The position numbers were made by a program, and so were the translations under genes. Source: Corynebacterium sp. ACRPH (GTDB lineage Bacteria > Actinomycetota > Actinomycetes > Mycobacteriales > Mycobacteriaceae). Taken from it: a stretch of DNA of 64,000 bases. Location: assembly GCF_022347285.1 (NCBI RefSeq), contig NZ_JAKRND010000009.1:1-64000 (forward strand), read 5' to 3'. Below the pieces are notes generated by a model. It did not search any database. It was not told the origin of the DNA and worked only from the letters and a program-made list of their open reading frames with translations. This document shows positions 18,903 through 27,642 of this stretch, one piece after another; within the stretch, counting starts at the first letter, position 1; every line of letters begins with the position of its first letter.

Positions 18903-19150
18903 TGGTTCGTCCTCCTAAGATCCGCGGGTTGTGGGGGCGCCTGTGGTCTAGGCCCCTTGTGGTTTCCACAGTACGTCAAAGTCGCGATATAAAACCTCCG
19001 TTGGAAGCCCGACTGTGTTAGGTTCAAAAATGAAGACTTTTAACCACACCAGCTGCGATAACTGCAGGGGCGTGTAGCGGTTGTGATACGGCCACTACGT
19101 GCTGGCGGTTAGGCGACGGGCTGGTTTTCTTAGAAAGGTACGAAATAACA

Positions 19151-19645
19151 GTGGCAATGGCCCCCGGTACGGCTTCGAGCTCTGCAGGCTCCGCTGGCGG
19201 TGCACAAGGCAATGGCGCGAAGGGCGCACAGCGCGCGCAGTCTCAGAATGGACACGATTGGGCGGACCTGCTCAGTATCGAATCCGACAGCCTGATCCAG
19301 GAGATCGGATGGGACGAAGATTGCGATAACAGCATCAGCGAAGCCCTGGAAGACGCTATCGGCGATGCCCTGTTGGATATCGACACTGACGAAGTGGTTG
19401 ACGTCGTACTTCTGTGGTGGCGCGACGAGGACGGCGACTTGGTCGACGGCCTCGTCGATGCGACCCGCAGCCTGGGGGAGGACGGCCGCATCTGGCTGCT
19501 GACCCCCGCGAAGCTGGACGCCGGCCGCGTGGAGCCGGGCGTGATCGCCGAGTCCGCTCAGCTGGCGGGCCTGGTGCAGACCAAGTCGGAGCGCCTGGGC
19601 GACTGGCAGGGCGCCTGCCTGGTTTCCTCCGGCACCAAGCGCTAG
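19151..19645 (+). CDS. DUF3052 family protein
   Basis: This 164-aa protein is of the actinobacterial DUF3052 family, which is usually found beside aceE, as here. The first 35 residues are Gly/Ala/Ser/Gln-rich and probably disordered. The conserved part begins HDWADLLSIESDSLIQEIGW and includes VVDVVLLWWRDEDGDLVDGL. No catalytic motif or signal peptide is visible and the function is unknown. The start is a GTG with AGAAAGG about 12 bp upstream; an ATG two codons later is also possible. Confidence 0.85.
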   Translation: MAMAPGTASSSAGSAGGAQGNGAKGAQRAQSQNGHDWADLLSIESDSLIQEIGWDEDCDNSISEALEDAIGDALLDIDTDEVVDVVLLWWRDEDGDLVDGLVDATRSLGEDGRIWLLTPAKLDAGRVEPGVIAESAQLAGLVQTKSERLGDWQGACLVSSGTKR

Positions 19646-19847
19646 GCGGCGCTGGCGCGGCGCGCCGGGCTGCTCGCCCCGCGTTGCCGCTTGCTCCGTA
19701 GCTGCCGCACCGCAGTTTCCCCGCGCTGCCGCTTGCCGCACGCCTAGCACTACTCGCGCCGGGCGGCTCGTCCTGAACCGCGTACCACCTGCGGTTTCGT
19801 TGTTTTGCGGGTCGACGTGCTAGAGTCATTAACGCTTCAAACAGCAC

Positions 19848-19923
19848 GCGCCTTTAGCTCAGCTGGAAGAGCAGCTGGTTTACACCCAGCAGGTCGGCGG
19901 TTCGAACCCGTCAGGGCGCACCA
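19848..19923 (+). tRNA. tRNA-Val (anticodon TAC)
   Basis: A 76-nt cloverleaf: acceptor GCGCCTT pairs with AGGGCGC; D arm GCTC/GAGC; anticodon stem GCTGG/CCAGC with loop TTTACAC, anticodon TAC at 19881-19883; T arm with TTCGAAC. The 3' CCA is encoded. It reads GUA valine codons. Confidence 0.97.
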
Positions 19924-19934
19924 AAATTCTTTTT

Positions 19935-19977
19935 ACAGCTCCGTGGCCACTTCGGTCGCGGGGCTGTTTTCGTTTTC
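19935..19977 (+). terminator. Intrinsic terminator after tRNA-Val
   Basis: A 14-bp hairpin (ACAGC...GCTGT outer stem, loop ACTTC) is followed by TTTTCGTTTTC. It lies 11 bp after the tRNA 3' end. Confidence 0.85.
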
Positions 19978-20084
19978 CACTGAGACGCACGCCGCCCCGC
20001 TCCGCCCGTCTCGCTCCGCCGCACCCGCTCCGCCGAGCTTCGCCTATTTGGCCGCCCCCGCTGGTCGTGGCAATAATGGAGCAC

Positions 20085-21386
20085 ATGGCATCCTCGAAGC
20101 GCAGCGGCTGGCGAAACTTCCTCACACCCGGATGGGTCATCACCGCCATCCTGGTCCTCGCCTTCACCTACGCCGCATTCAGCTTCCTTGCCCCCTGGCA
20201 GCTGGGGAAGAACAAGGATAAAAACGCCTTCAACCAGCGCCTCGAACAATCCCTGCAAACCGACCCCGCCCCGATCACCGATGTGATCCCGGGCGACGGG
20301 GAATCAGTGGGCGTCGAAAAAGAATGGACCAGAGTCTCACTACAGGGCCAATTCCTGCCGGACAAGGAGGTGCTGCTGCGCAACCGTCCGGTGGAATCGG
20401 CTCACTCTTATCAAGCATTGACGCCCTTTCGGCTCGACGGCGGGCAGACCGTGTTGGTGCATCGCGGGTGGGTCGCCGTGGAGGGGGATGGGGCTGCGCC
20501 TCGGCTGAAACCTGCACCACGCGGTGAGGTGAAGGTGACCGGGTTTATCCGCATGAGCGAGGCTGTGCCGGATGCGAAGCCTACGGAATCTCAGGGATAC
20601 ACGCAGGTCACAGGCATGTCGACGAAGCAGATTTCCGAGGCGACGGGCGAGGACCTGGCGGCGGATTATGTGCAGCTGGATTCGGAGAGCGTCGACCGCC
20701 TGAACGGCATGGCCGGTGGAGGTGCTGAGGGCGGAGGTGCAGGCGGCAGTGGCGCCGAGGACGGTGGTGATGCTGGCGCTGGCGAAGGTGCTGGCAGTGA
20801 CGGTGCTGGCGCCAGCGGTGACACCGGCAACGGAGATGATGGCGATGCACCGGATCTGCAGGCGCTGCCTCTGCCGCACTTGGATGGCGGCACGAACTTG
20901 TCCTACGGAATTCAGTGGATTGCGTTCGGCATCTTGGCGCCGGTGGGCCTGGGCTGGTTTGTGTATGCGGAGATGCGCGAGCGCCGGCGTGAGCGCGAGG
21001 AAAGCGCCGAGGTCGCCCGCCTAAACGCCCAGATCACCGACGGTGCCGGTGATGGAGATGCTGGTGCTGGGGCTGCTGATGGGACTGCTGGCGGTGGTGG
21101 TGAAGGTGCTGGTGCCGGTGGTGACGCTGGCGGATCATCTTCTGCTAGCAGCGCAGACACTGCTCACGGCGAAGAGGCTGCCGGGTCCGCTGCTGCCAAT
21201 CCGAAGCCAGCTGACATCGAGAAGCCGAAGCCTACTGGCGCTGAAAAGTCTCTGAACAGGGGGAATGGTACTCCCGCCGAGAAGAAGAAGCCTCGGAAGC
21301 GTTCCGACCTCACCGACCGCTATGGAGGCACCCGCTCCCGCTTCGAGGAGCGCCGCGCGGAAAAGCGCGGCAGGGAGCGCTTCTAG
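20085..21386 (+). CDS. SURF1 family cytochrome oxidase assembly protein
   Basis: This 433-aa membrane protein assists cytochrome aa3 assembly. The N-terminus MASSKRSGWRNFLTPGWVIT leads into the first helix (about residues 16-36), ending FLAPWQLGKNKDKN. The SURF1 core shows VLLRNRPVESAHSYQALTPF and VLVHRGWVA. The second helix is IQWIAFGILAPVGLGWFVYA. A Gly/Ala/Asp-rich stretch of about 45 residues (20706-20850) separates the core from the second helix, and a long low-complexity tail follows it. Family members are usually near 250-320 aa, so both segments are expansions. ATGs at 20076 or a GTG at 20067 are alternative starts. Confidence 0.88.
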   Translation: MASSKRSGWRNFLTPGWVITAILVLAFTYAAFSFLAPWQLGKNKDKNAFNQRLEQSLQTDPAPITDVIPGDGESVGVEKEWTRVSLQGQFLPDKEVLLRNRPVESAHSYQALTPFRLDGGQTVLVHRGWVAVEGDGAAPRLKPAPRGEVKVTGFIRMSEAVPDAKPTESQGYTQVTGMSTKQISEATGEDLAADYVQLDSESVDRLNGMAGGGAEGGGAGGSGAEDGGDAGAGEGAGSDGAGASGDTGNGDDGDAPDLQALPLPHLDGGTNLSYGIQWIAFGILAPVGLGWFVYAEMRERRREREESAEVARLNAQITDGAGDGDAGAGAADGTAGGGGEGAGAGGDAGGSSSASSADTAHGEEAAGSAAANPKPADIEKPKPTGAEKSLNRGNGTPAEKKKPRKRSDLTDRYGGTRSRFEERRAEKRGRERF

Positions 21387-21474
21387 TTCCCTCAAGCTGC
21401 TACGCTGGCCCAAACTGCCACCCCGGCCCAAACTGCCACGCTGGCACAACTGAAAAATTGTCCCCTGGCCTTTG

Positions 21475-21809
21475 GAATGTCGTTAGATCAGGAATGTGCG
21501 AGGGCTGCCGTCCGTAAATGTCGTTAGATCGGGAATACGCGAACGCCGATTGCGCGCCAAGGTTTTTCAAAACTCTCTGACCTGCGGGTTTGTGTAGATG
21601 AAAATAGTTGGCATCAACGCATTCCCGTTCTAGCGACATTTGGCGATTTAACGCCGCTGAATATGCCCGCCCCGGCGACATTTGTCCATCTGGGGCGCCT
21701 GAATATGCTCGCCCCGGCGGAGTTTGGTCATCTGGAGTGGTTGAAAATGCCCGATCTGGAGGCATTCGGTCATCTGGAGTGGTTGAAAATGCCCGATCTG
21801 GTGGCATTT
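21475..21809. repeat. Inverted-repeat element 1 with tandemly amplified arms
   Basis: The stem is a left arm 21516-21541 (starts AAATGTCGTTAGATCGGGAA) against a right arm 21618-21641 (ends CGTTCTAGCGACATTT), with 3 mismatches over about 24 bp. The loop holds CTCTGACCTGC at 21575-21585. The left arm is preceded by a second copy 41 bp upstream (21475). The right arm is followed by four degenerate copies at an exact 42-bp period (arm ends 21641, 21683, 21725, 21767, 21809). ORFs open through the repeats but have no ribosome-binding site or known domain. Confidence 0.85.
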
Positions 21810-21826
21810 GGTGGGGCGGGAAGGGT

Positions 21827-22078
21827 TAAGTGTCGGAAAAGTTGCAAAACAGAAAATCGGCCAGCTTGCAGCCTGCGACAAAAACGCTCTGACCTGCATG
21901 TTTATATTACTGAAAATTGTCTTCAATAACGTTGTGCAACTTTTCCGACATTTGTGTCTGGAGGTGGGATGTTGAGGCCTGCGACCCCTGGCGTTTTGCA
22001 ACTTTTCCGACACTTAGGTGCCAGCGAAGGGTGTTTGAGGCCAGCGGACCGGGCGTTCTGCAGATCTTCCGAGCTGTA
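21827..22078. repeat. Inverted-repeat element 2 with 62-bp tandem right arms
   Basis: The left arm 21827-21850 (TAAGTGTCGGAAAAGTTGC...) pairs with right arms at 21931-21953 and 21993-22016. The second is a perfect 24-bp complement. A third, decayed right arm starts at 22055, so right arms repeat at exactly 62 bp. The loop carries CTCTGACCTGC at 21887-21897, the same inner motif as element 1 although the stems differ. The 799-bp gap between SURF1 and ptpA (21387-22185) contains only these elements and the small repeat at 22104. Confidence 0.85.
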
Positions 22079-22103
22079 AGTAGTGGAATGGCTCACTATC
22101 GCC

Positions 22104-22207
22104 GTAGCTGCCCCGCGGGATTACCTCCCCAGCTATTCCCGCAGAGCTAACGGCGCCGCAGCCGATAATGTAGCTGCCCGCGGGACTATTGCCCCAGCTG
22201 CTCCCGC
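22104..22207. repeat. Direct repeat duplicating the 3' end of ptpA
   Basis: Sequence 22170-22207 (GTAGCTGCCCGCGGGACTAT...), which includes the last codons of ptpA, recurs at 22104-22142 with a few changes, 66 bp apart. It looks like a local tandem duplication. CCGCGGG is self-complementary, but no T-tract follows, so a terminator role is unproven. Confidence 0.6.
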
Positions 22208-22695
22208 ACGTACTCCACAATGCCCGGTACAGCGGCCTCAATCTGCTGCCCGACCTCGGTAAAGTCCGAGCGGTGGCCGTAGTATGGGTCGGCGACTTCG
22301 GCACCGGCGGGGGAGTTGGCGTCAAAGCTACGGAACAAGCGAATGCGCTCCGGGGCGACACCCGCGTTGCGCAACCCGCGCACGTGCCCGTCGTCCATGG
22401 CTAGGAAAAGGTCGGCGCCCAAATGCGCAGGTCCGAGCTGTGCCGCGCGGTGCGCCGTGCCGTCGTAACCCAATGACGCCAACTCGTCCACCGCCCGACC
22501 ATCAGCGCCGTCGCCGATGTGCCAGCCGCCGAGTCCGCAGGAGTTCAGGGTCACGGGTGCGTCGGAGGATTCGGCAGCATCAGCGGCCGGGGAGTGGCCG
22601 GTGGCGATGCCGGCTTCCTCGAGGCCGGCGCGCAGAATCACCTCGCCCATCGGGGAACGGCAGATGTTGCCCGTGCATACGACAGTGATGTGCAT
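22186..22695 (-). CDS. ptpA: Low-molecular-weight protein-tyrosine phosphatase
   Basis: This 169-aa phosphatase begins MHITVVCTGNICRSPMGE. The P-loop CTGNICRS (Cys 7, Arg 13) is next to the start, and the general acid lies in VADPYYGHRSDF (about residue 137). An insertion with DAAESSDAPVT follows the first helix. I chose the ATG at 22695 because GAAAGGA precedes it; the longer ORF has no support. In mycobacteria ptpA has a HAD-fold partner PtkA encoded nearby, and a HAD gene is adjacent here. Confidence 0.9.
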   Translation of the reverse strand: MHITVVCTGNICRSPMGEVILRAGLEEAGIATGHSPAADAAESSDAPVTLNSCGLGGWHIGDGADGRAVDELASLGYDGTAHRAAQLGPAHLGADLFLAMDDGHVRGLRNAGVAPERIRLFRSFDANSPAGAEVADPYYGHRSDFTEVGQQIEAAVPGIVEYVREQLGQ

Positions 22696-22806
22696 TGTGT
22701 TCCTTTCAATTCGTTGAGGGCGTGCTGCTTGGACTGCGCTGAGTTGGCAGCGCTGTCTGTGCACTCCGGAGACTTGGTAGCCCGGCAGCCCGGCAGCGCC
22801 GCCCGA

Positions 22807-23523
22807 CTAGCCCTCGTTGGCCCAGCGCTGCACCAGCGCGTCCAGCTCCTCGAGAGTGTTCACGCTGTAAGCGGCCTTGGCGTGCTCTTCCGCGGAACCG
22901 TAGCCCCAGCCGACCAGCACCGTGGGGATGCCGGACTGCGCGGCACCCTCCACGTCGTGGATGCGGTCGCCGATCAGCAGCATCTTCGTCGGGTCGAGAG
23001 CCTGCAGGCCTTCCTTGGCGTTCATGTGAGCCAGGAATTCCCGCACCTCGGGAGCTTCCTTCAGCTGCTCAAGCGCGTATTCAATCACGGCGGCCTTGGA
23101 CCGGCGGGTGCCGTCCTCCTGGGCCGCGCCGAGTACCGCGAAGTACTTCAGCATGTCGTGTTCGCGCAGGATCCGCTCCGCCGACACCTCGGACTTCGAC
23201 GTTGCGGTGGACAGAATAATGCCCTCGCCGGACCACTTCTCCAGCAGCTCGCGCATGCCAGGGAACGGGGTGGCTTCCTTCCAGCGCCCGTTTTCCTGGT
23301 CCGAGAGGTACGTGTCGAAGACCTTCTGCAGCAGCTCGCCTTCCAGGCCGATGTCCCTCAGGGTCTCCACCATCGGCGGGCCAGGGATTTCGCGCACGCG
23401 TTCCTCGGGAGGCACCGGCACCCCGTGTGCCTCCAGGGCGTTTACAAAGCTGGCGCGGATGCCGGGGTAGCTATCCATCAGCGTTCCGTCTACGTCTACA
23501 AGCAGAATTGGTAAATCTCGCAC
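22807..23523 (-). CDS. HAD-family phosphatase (PtkA-like position)
   Basis: This 238-aa HAD hydrolase shows motif I LLVDVDGTLMDS (residues 7-18), motif II ILSTATSK, a motif III Lys around RRSKAAVIEYAL, and motif IV MLLIGDRIHDVEGAA. The cap is the helical phosphoglycolate phosphatase type. The start is a GTG directly after GGAGGA. By position it corresponds to mycobacterial ptkA, a HAD-fold protein reported as a tyrosine kinase acting with PtpA; that role is inference here. Phosphoglycolate phosphatase is the main alternative. Confidence 0.82.
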   Translation of the reverse strand: MRDLPILLVDVDGTLMDSYPGIRASFVNALEAHGVPVPPEERVREIPGPPMVETLRDIGLEGELLQKVFDTYLSDQENGRWKEATPFPGMRELLEKWSGEGIILSTATSKSEVSAERILREHDMLKYFAVLGAAQEDGTRRSKAAVIEYALEQLKEAPEVREFLAHMNAKEGLQALDPTKMLLIGDRIHDVEGAAQSGIPTVLVGWGYGSAEEHAKAAYSVNTLEELDALVQRWANEG

Positions 23524-23637
23524 TCCTCCAGTGTGTCAGATCTGGCTAGGCTGGGTGGAGCATGCAGCCAGCCGAGCGAGCAGCCGGGCTGGCAGCACCT
23601 TGCAGCAGCACATAGCAGTACCCCAGGAGAATCCGTG

Positions 23638-24822
23638 CCCGAGCCATCCATCAACCCCGCCGCGAACGCCGCGAACCAGGCAGCCAACCCCGCCGCGAAC
23701 CAAACCACCGTCGCCGACGTCGTCGCCGCCCTGGAGGCCGCCTACCCGCCCCACCTCGCGGAATCCTGGGACGCGGTCGGCCTGATCTGCGGCGACCCCG
23801 CCGAGCCCGCCGACAAGGTTGCCTTCGCCCTGGACTGCACAGACGACGTAGTGGATGCCGCCATCGCCCAGGGCGCGCAGATGCTCGTGGTTCACCACCC
23901 GTTGCTGCTCCGCGGCGTCACCGCCGTGCCCGCCAACTCCCCGAAGGGCCGCATCGTCCACAAGCTGATCCGCAACGGCATCGCCCTCTTCGCCGCGCAC
24001 ACCAACGCCGATTCCGCCCGCCCCGGCGTGAACGATCGCCTGGCCGAGCTCCTCGGCATCACCCCGGGCGCACCCTTGCGGCCGATCCCTTCCGGCACCG
24101 ACAAGTGGGGCTTCACCGTCCCTCTTAATGACGCCCCCACGGTGAAATCCGCCATCTTCTCCGCAGGCGGTGGCGCGCAGGGTGACTATGAGCAGGCCTG
24201 CTTCGAGTTCTCCGTGACCGGCCAGTTCCTGCCCACGGAAGGCGCGAATCCGCACCTCGGCGCTGTCGGGGAGGTAGAGACGGTCGAAGAGGTCCGCATC
24301 GAGTTCGTAGCCCCCGCCGCGAAGCGGGAAGCTATCCGCTCAGCCCTTATCAAGGCCCACCCTTACGAGGAGCCGGCCTACGACTGCGTGGAAACCTCCC
24401 TGCCCACGCCCGCCGACCAGCAGCTGGGCATCGGGCGCGTCGGCGAGCTGGATACTCCAATGACCCTGCGGGAGTTCACCGCCCGCGTGGCCGAGCGGCT
24501 GCCCGCCACCGAATGGGGCGTGCGCGCAGCCGGAGACCCCGATGCCATGATCCGCACCGTCGCCGTCGCCAGCGGCGCCGGCGATAGCTTCCTCGGCCAG
24601 GTCGCAAAAATGAACGTGGACTGCTTCGTCACCTCCGACCTGCGCCACCACCCGGTGGATGAGCACCTGCGCATGGGTGGATGCCCGGTCATCGATACCG
24701 CCCACTGGGCCAGCGAGTTTCCGTGGTGCTTCCAGGCGGAAGGCGTCATTAAGAAGGCAACGAAGGCACAGACCACAGTGATCGACGTACGCACCGACCC
24801 GTGGACCGTGCACGAAAAATAG
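23638..24822 (+). CDS. Nif3-like dinuclear metal centre protein
   Basis: This 394-aa member of the Nif3 / YbgI (GTP cyclohydrolase I type 2-like) family contains the metal-binding motifs MLVVHHPLLLRGVTAV, ALFAAHTNADSARPG and, near the end, VTSDLRHHPVDEH and DTAHWASEF. The middle PII-like insert (about residues 190-300) is typical of the longer family members. I chose GTG 23638 because CAGGAG lies just upstream; the ORF opens earlier at 23533 without a ribosome-binding site. The biochemical role is unsettled. It is followed 13 bp later by the zinc-ribbon gene. Confidence 0.88.
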   Translation, partial: PEPSINPAANAANQAANPAANQTTVADVVAALEAAYPPHLAESWDAVGLICGDPAEPADKVAFALDCTDDVVDAAIAQGAQMLVVHHPLLLRGVTAVPANSPKGRIVHKLIRNGIALFAAHTNADSARPGVNDRLAELLGITPGAPLRPIPSGTDKWGFTVPLNDAPTVKSAIFSAGGGAQGDYEQACFEFSVTGQFLPTEGANPHLGAVGEVETVEEVRIEFVAPAAKREAIRSALIKAHPYEEPAYDCVETSLPTPADQQLGIGRVGELDTPMTLREFTARVAERLPATEWGVRAAGDPDAMIRTVAVASGAGDSFLGQVAKMNVDCFVTSDLRHHPVDEHLRMGGCPVIDTAHWASEFPWCFQAEGVIKKATKAQTTVIDVRTDPWTVHEK

Positions 24823-24835
24823 GAGGACAACTGCG

Positions 24836-25582
24836 ATGCGCTGGACGACCGACGACCGAAAGAACCTGGCAGACCTAGCGCGCGACCAGGAGGAGCTGGG
24901 CATCGCGCAGGCGCGGCTGGATTCCCTGCCGGAGCAGGCAAAACTGGAGGAACTGCTGGCTCAGAAGCGCGAGGAGCGCCGCCAGCAGGTGCTGAACAAC
25001 GCGCAGGTCAGGAGCGACCAGGCGACCCTGATGCGCCTGCGCCAGGACGTGGCGAAGCTCAAGGAGCGCGAGCGGGCGAACGTGGCGGGGCTGAACTCGC
25101 AGACCGACCCCGAGCGACGGCGCGACCTGAAGCACGACCTGCGCAGCACCCGCGACCGGCTGAAGGACCTGGAGGGGCGGCTGGAGCGCTCCGTGAAGGT
25201 GCAGTCCATGTTCAGCGAGGCTAACTCCGCCGCCGACGAGGCCGACGACCAGACACATGCGCAGATCGACGAGGACATCGCGGCGGCGCAGACCGACCTG
25301 GACCGTGCGACCAACGCCCTGGAGGCCGACATTTCCACCATCAAGGCCCGGCTGACCCAGCGCCGGACGGCACTGGAAGACACGAACGCGGAGCTGCTGC
25401 AGGCCTACGACCAGCAGCTCGCCGAGCACGGGGTGGGGGCTGCGCCGCTGAAGGGGCGGACGTGCCAGGCGTGCTTCATCGAGCTGGATCCGCTGTCCCT
25501 GAAGGAGATCGACGAGCTGGCCGCAGACGGCAGCGGGGAAGTGCCGCGATGCCCTGAATGTAATGTCCTGCTGCTGCGATAG
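24836..25582 (+). CDS. Coiled-coil C4 zinc-ribbon protein
   Basis: This 248-aa protein of the CT398/Rv2229c-like family has residues 10-190 as a long charged coiled coil (ARDQEELGIAQARLDSLPEQ onward). The C-terminal zinc ribbon has CQACFIE and RCPECNVLL as its two CxxC pairs. Members probably bind nucleic acid or act as scaffolds; the true function is unknown. It lies between Nif3 and RNase H-CobC, the same order as in Mycobacterium, which suggests one transcript. Confidence 0.88.
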   Translation: MRWTTDDRKNLADLARDQEELGIAQARLDSLPEQAKLEELLAQKREERRQQVLNNAQVRSDQATLMRLRQDVAKLKERERANVAGLNSQTDPERRRDLKHDLRSTRDRLKDLEGRLERSVKVQSMFSEANSAADEADDQTHAQIDEDIAAAQTDLDRATNALEADISTIKARLTQRRTALEDTNAELLQAYDQQLAEHGVGAAPLKGRTCQACFIELDPLSLKEIDELAADGSGEVPRCPECNVLLLR

Positions 25583-25630
25583 AGTGACCTGAAGACGACA
25601 GAACGAGGGCCAAGACGAGGGTGATGAATG

Positions 25631-27076
25631 ATGCGCTTAGACGTGGAATGCGACGGAGGATCCCGCGGTAATCCGGGCATCGCCGGTTGCGGAGGTTCGG
25701 TCCTGGAGGGTGACCAGGAAGTAGCCGCACACTGGGAGTTCATCGCCAAGGCCACGAATAATGTGGCGGAGTACCAGGGGCTCATCAACGCTCTGGAGTT
25801 GGCCATCGAAGTGGCGAAAATGCGTGGGGTTGCCGCCGCGGATCTGGAGATCCAGGTGCGCATGGATTCCAAGCTCGTCGTCGAGCAGATGAGCGGCCGT
25901 TGGAAGATCAAGCACCCCGACATGAAGCCCCTGGCCGCGCGGGTCAAGGAGCTCGAGGCGACTCTCGCCGCCGTCTCCTACAACTGGGTGCCGCGCGCCC
26001 AGAATAAGCGCGCCGACGAGCTGGCCAATCGCGCTATGGATGATGGGATTGGGGGTCGCTGGTTTGATGACGCCCTCTCGTTCCAACCCGCCGCCGGTTC
26101 AACCGAGGCCGGCGGGGATGCCGCGTCGGGGTCTGCGGGTGCTGCGGGGGCGGGCGCAGGGGCCGCGGGCGCTTCGGGCGCTGCGGGCAATGAGAGCACG
26201 GGCGCGGAGGCTGCGCCGGGATGTGCTGGTGCCGACGCGGAGGCCGTGACCGATGCCGCGAGCGCACCGGAATGGCACCCCGGCGGGAACCCGACCCGCC
26301 TGTGGGTGCTGCGGCACGGGCAGACGGAGATGAGCGTGCAGAAGCAGTTCTCCGGGCTTTCCGACCCGGAGCTGACTTCCCACGGGCGTGAGCAGGCTCG
26401 CCGGGCCGCAGCCTACGTGGCCGGGCAGCTGGCTGGGGGCGTGGGTGGCAGCGCCGGTGCGGGAAGCAGCGCTGGCCCGGTGGCGATCTACAGCTCTCCG
26501 TTGAAGCGCACCCGCCAGACCGCGGAGGCTGTCGCCGAGGCACTGGCCGAGGCACCCGCGGAGGCCGCAGCGGTCGGCGGTTCCAGCAGCGCCGGTGACC
26601 CTGGCGTCGCCAAGCCCCGCGTCCACGTGACCGAGGCTCTGATCGAGATGAACTTCGGAGACTGGGAAGGCCGCACCTTCGCCGAGGTCATGGACGAATT
26701 CCCCCTCGAGCACGACGCTTGCTTCTGGGACAGCGCCGCCGCCCCCAGCGGAGGGGAAAGCCCTGACGACGTGCTCGCGCGCGTGCGCCCCTTCCTCCGC
26801 GACGTGGCCCGCAACCACCCAGGCGAGGACGTCGTGCTGGTCAGCCACGTCACGCCCATTAAATCCATCCTGCGCCACGCCTTCTGCGCAAGCGGTGCAC
26901 TGTACCGCACGCTGCACCTGGACCTGGCAGGCTTGAGCGTCATCGAAATCTTCCCGGATGGTTCAGAGGGCACCGGGGGAGAAGTGGGCGTCAATAATAA
27001 GGGCAGCAACAAAGACAGCGCCGTGGTGCGAAGGGTCAACGATACGCACTTCCTCGATGGAGAAACCGTGCGCTAG
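25631..27076 (+). CDS. Bifunctional RNase HI / CobC-type histidine phosphatase
   Basis: This 481-aa fusion protein has an N-terminal RNase HI domain (about residues 1-140) with CDGGSRGNPG, EYQGLINALELAI, RMDSKLVVEQM and NKRADELANRAM, which supply the four carboxylates. A Gly/Ala/Ser-rich linker (nt 26100-26260) leads to a histidine phosphatase domain with LRHGQTEMS (about residue 227), SSPLKRTRQTAE, EMNFGDWEGRTF and VSHVTPIKS. Mycobacterial Rv2228c has the same architecture and both activities. It removes RNA in RNA-DNA hybrids and probably dephosphorylates alpha-ribazole phosphate. Two further low-complexity insertions interrupt the phosphatase domain. Confidence 0.92.
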   Translation: MRLDVECDGGSRGNPGIAGCGGSVLEGDQEVAAHWEFIAKATNNVAEYQGLINALELAIEVAKMRGVAAADLEIQVRMDSKLVVEQMSGRWKIKHPDMKPLAARVKELEATLAAVSYNWVPRAQNKRADELANRAMDDGIGGRWFDDALSFQPAAGSTEAGGDAASGSAGAAGAGAGAAGASGAAGNESTGAEAAPGCAGADAEAVTDAASAPEWHPGGNPTRLWVLRHGQTEMSVQKQFSGLSDPELTSHGREQARRAAAYVAGQLAGGVGGSAGAGSSAGPVAIYSSPLKRTRQTAEAVAEALAEAPAEAAAVGGSSSAGDPGVAKPRVHVTEALIEMNFGDWEGRTFAEVMDEFPLEHDACFWDSAAAPSGGESPDDVLARVRPFLRDVARNHPGEDVVLVSHVTPIKSILRHAFCASGALYRTLHLDLAGLSVIEIFPDGSEGTGGEVGVNNKGSNKDSAVVRRVNDTHFLDGETVR

Positions 27077-27087
27077 AGTTAAGCCTT

Positions 27088-27553
27088 GTCGAGACGGCCG
27101 GGCGATCGCGGCGCGCGGAACCACCCTGCACACGGGGCAGGCCGGGCGCGGAGGAAAGTCCGGACTCCACAGGGCAACGGTGGTTGCTAACAGCAACCCG
27201 GGGCGACCCGCGGGAACAGTGCCACAGAAAACAAACCGCCCGCCACGCGCGGGTAAGGGTGAAAAGGTGCGGTAAGAGCGCACCAGCGCCCCAGGCGACT
27301 GGGGTGGCTAGGTAAACCCCACCGGGAGCAAGGTCAAGGTGCCCGCACGCGCGCCATCCCAGATGGTGCACAAGCGTGCGGCGTAGCTCTAGGGCTGCCC
27401 GCCCAACAATGAGCAGGTAGGCCGCTTGAAGCCGCCAGCAATGGTGGGCTCAGATGGATGGTCGCCTCGTCCCACGCCTTCTTCGCGTGCCTTCGCGGTG
27501 CTGCGGAGTGGAGCGGGGGATAGGACAGAATCCGGCTCATAGGTCGTCTCGGC
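27088..27553 (+). ncRNA. rnpB: RNase P RNA, bacterial type A
   Basis: Universal segments are visible: GAGGAAAGTCCGGACTCC near 27152 (CR I), ACAGAAAACAAACCGCC, GGTAAGGGTGAAAAGGTGCGG, and the 3' core GGACAGAATCCGGCTCATAG. The ends pair (CGAGAC at 27090 with GTCTCG near 27551, helix P1). It is the catalytic subunit that matures tRNA 5' ends. The exact ends are estimated from P1. It lies between the RNase H gene and an RNB ribonuclease, an RNA-processing cluster. Confidence 0.96.
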
Positions 27554-27642
27554 GCAAAAATTTTTTCGGGGGTTTCCGGCGTGGCCGGGAAACTCGGCTG
27601 GGTGCGTGGCCGGGGCGGGGCGGTTGTGCCACTCTTGGAGTC

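Noticed and set aside
16671..18992. A 773-aa plus-strand ORF opposite aceE
   Set aside because: It is the antisense shadow of a high-GC gene; no domain, and aceE is certain.
19090..19110. TGTGATACGGCCAC near aceE as a GlxR (cAMP-receptor) site
   Set aside because: Only one half matches TGTGA-N6-TCACA.
21400..21929. Repeat-containing ORFs on both strands (HLEWLKMPDL-type and PPDRAFSTTPDD-type peptides)
   Set aside because: The repeat unit is 42 bp, a multiple of 3, so several frames stay open by chance; no ribosome-binding site and no conserved domain.
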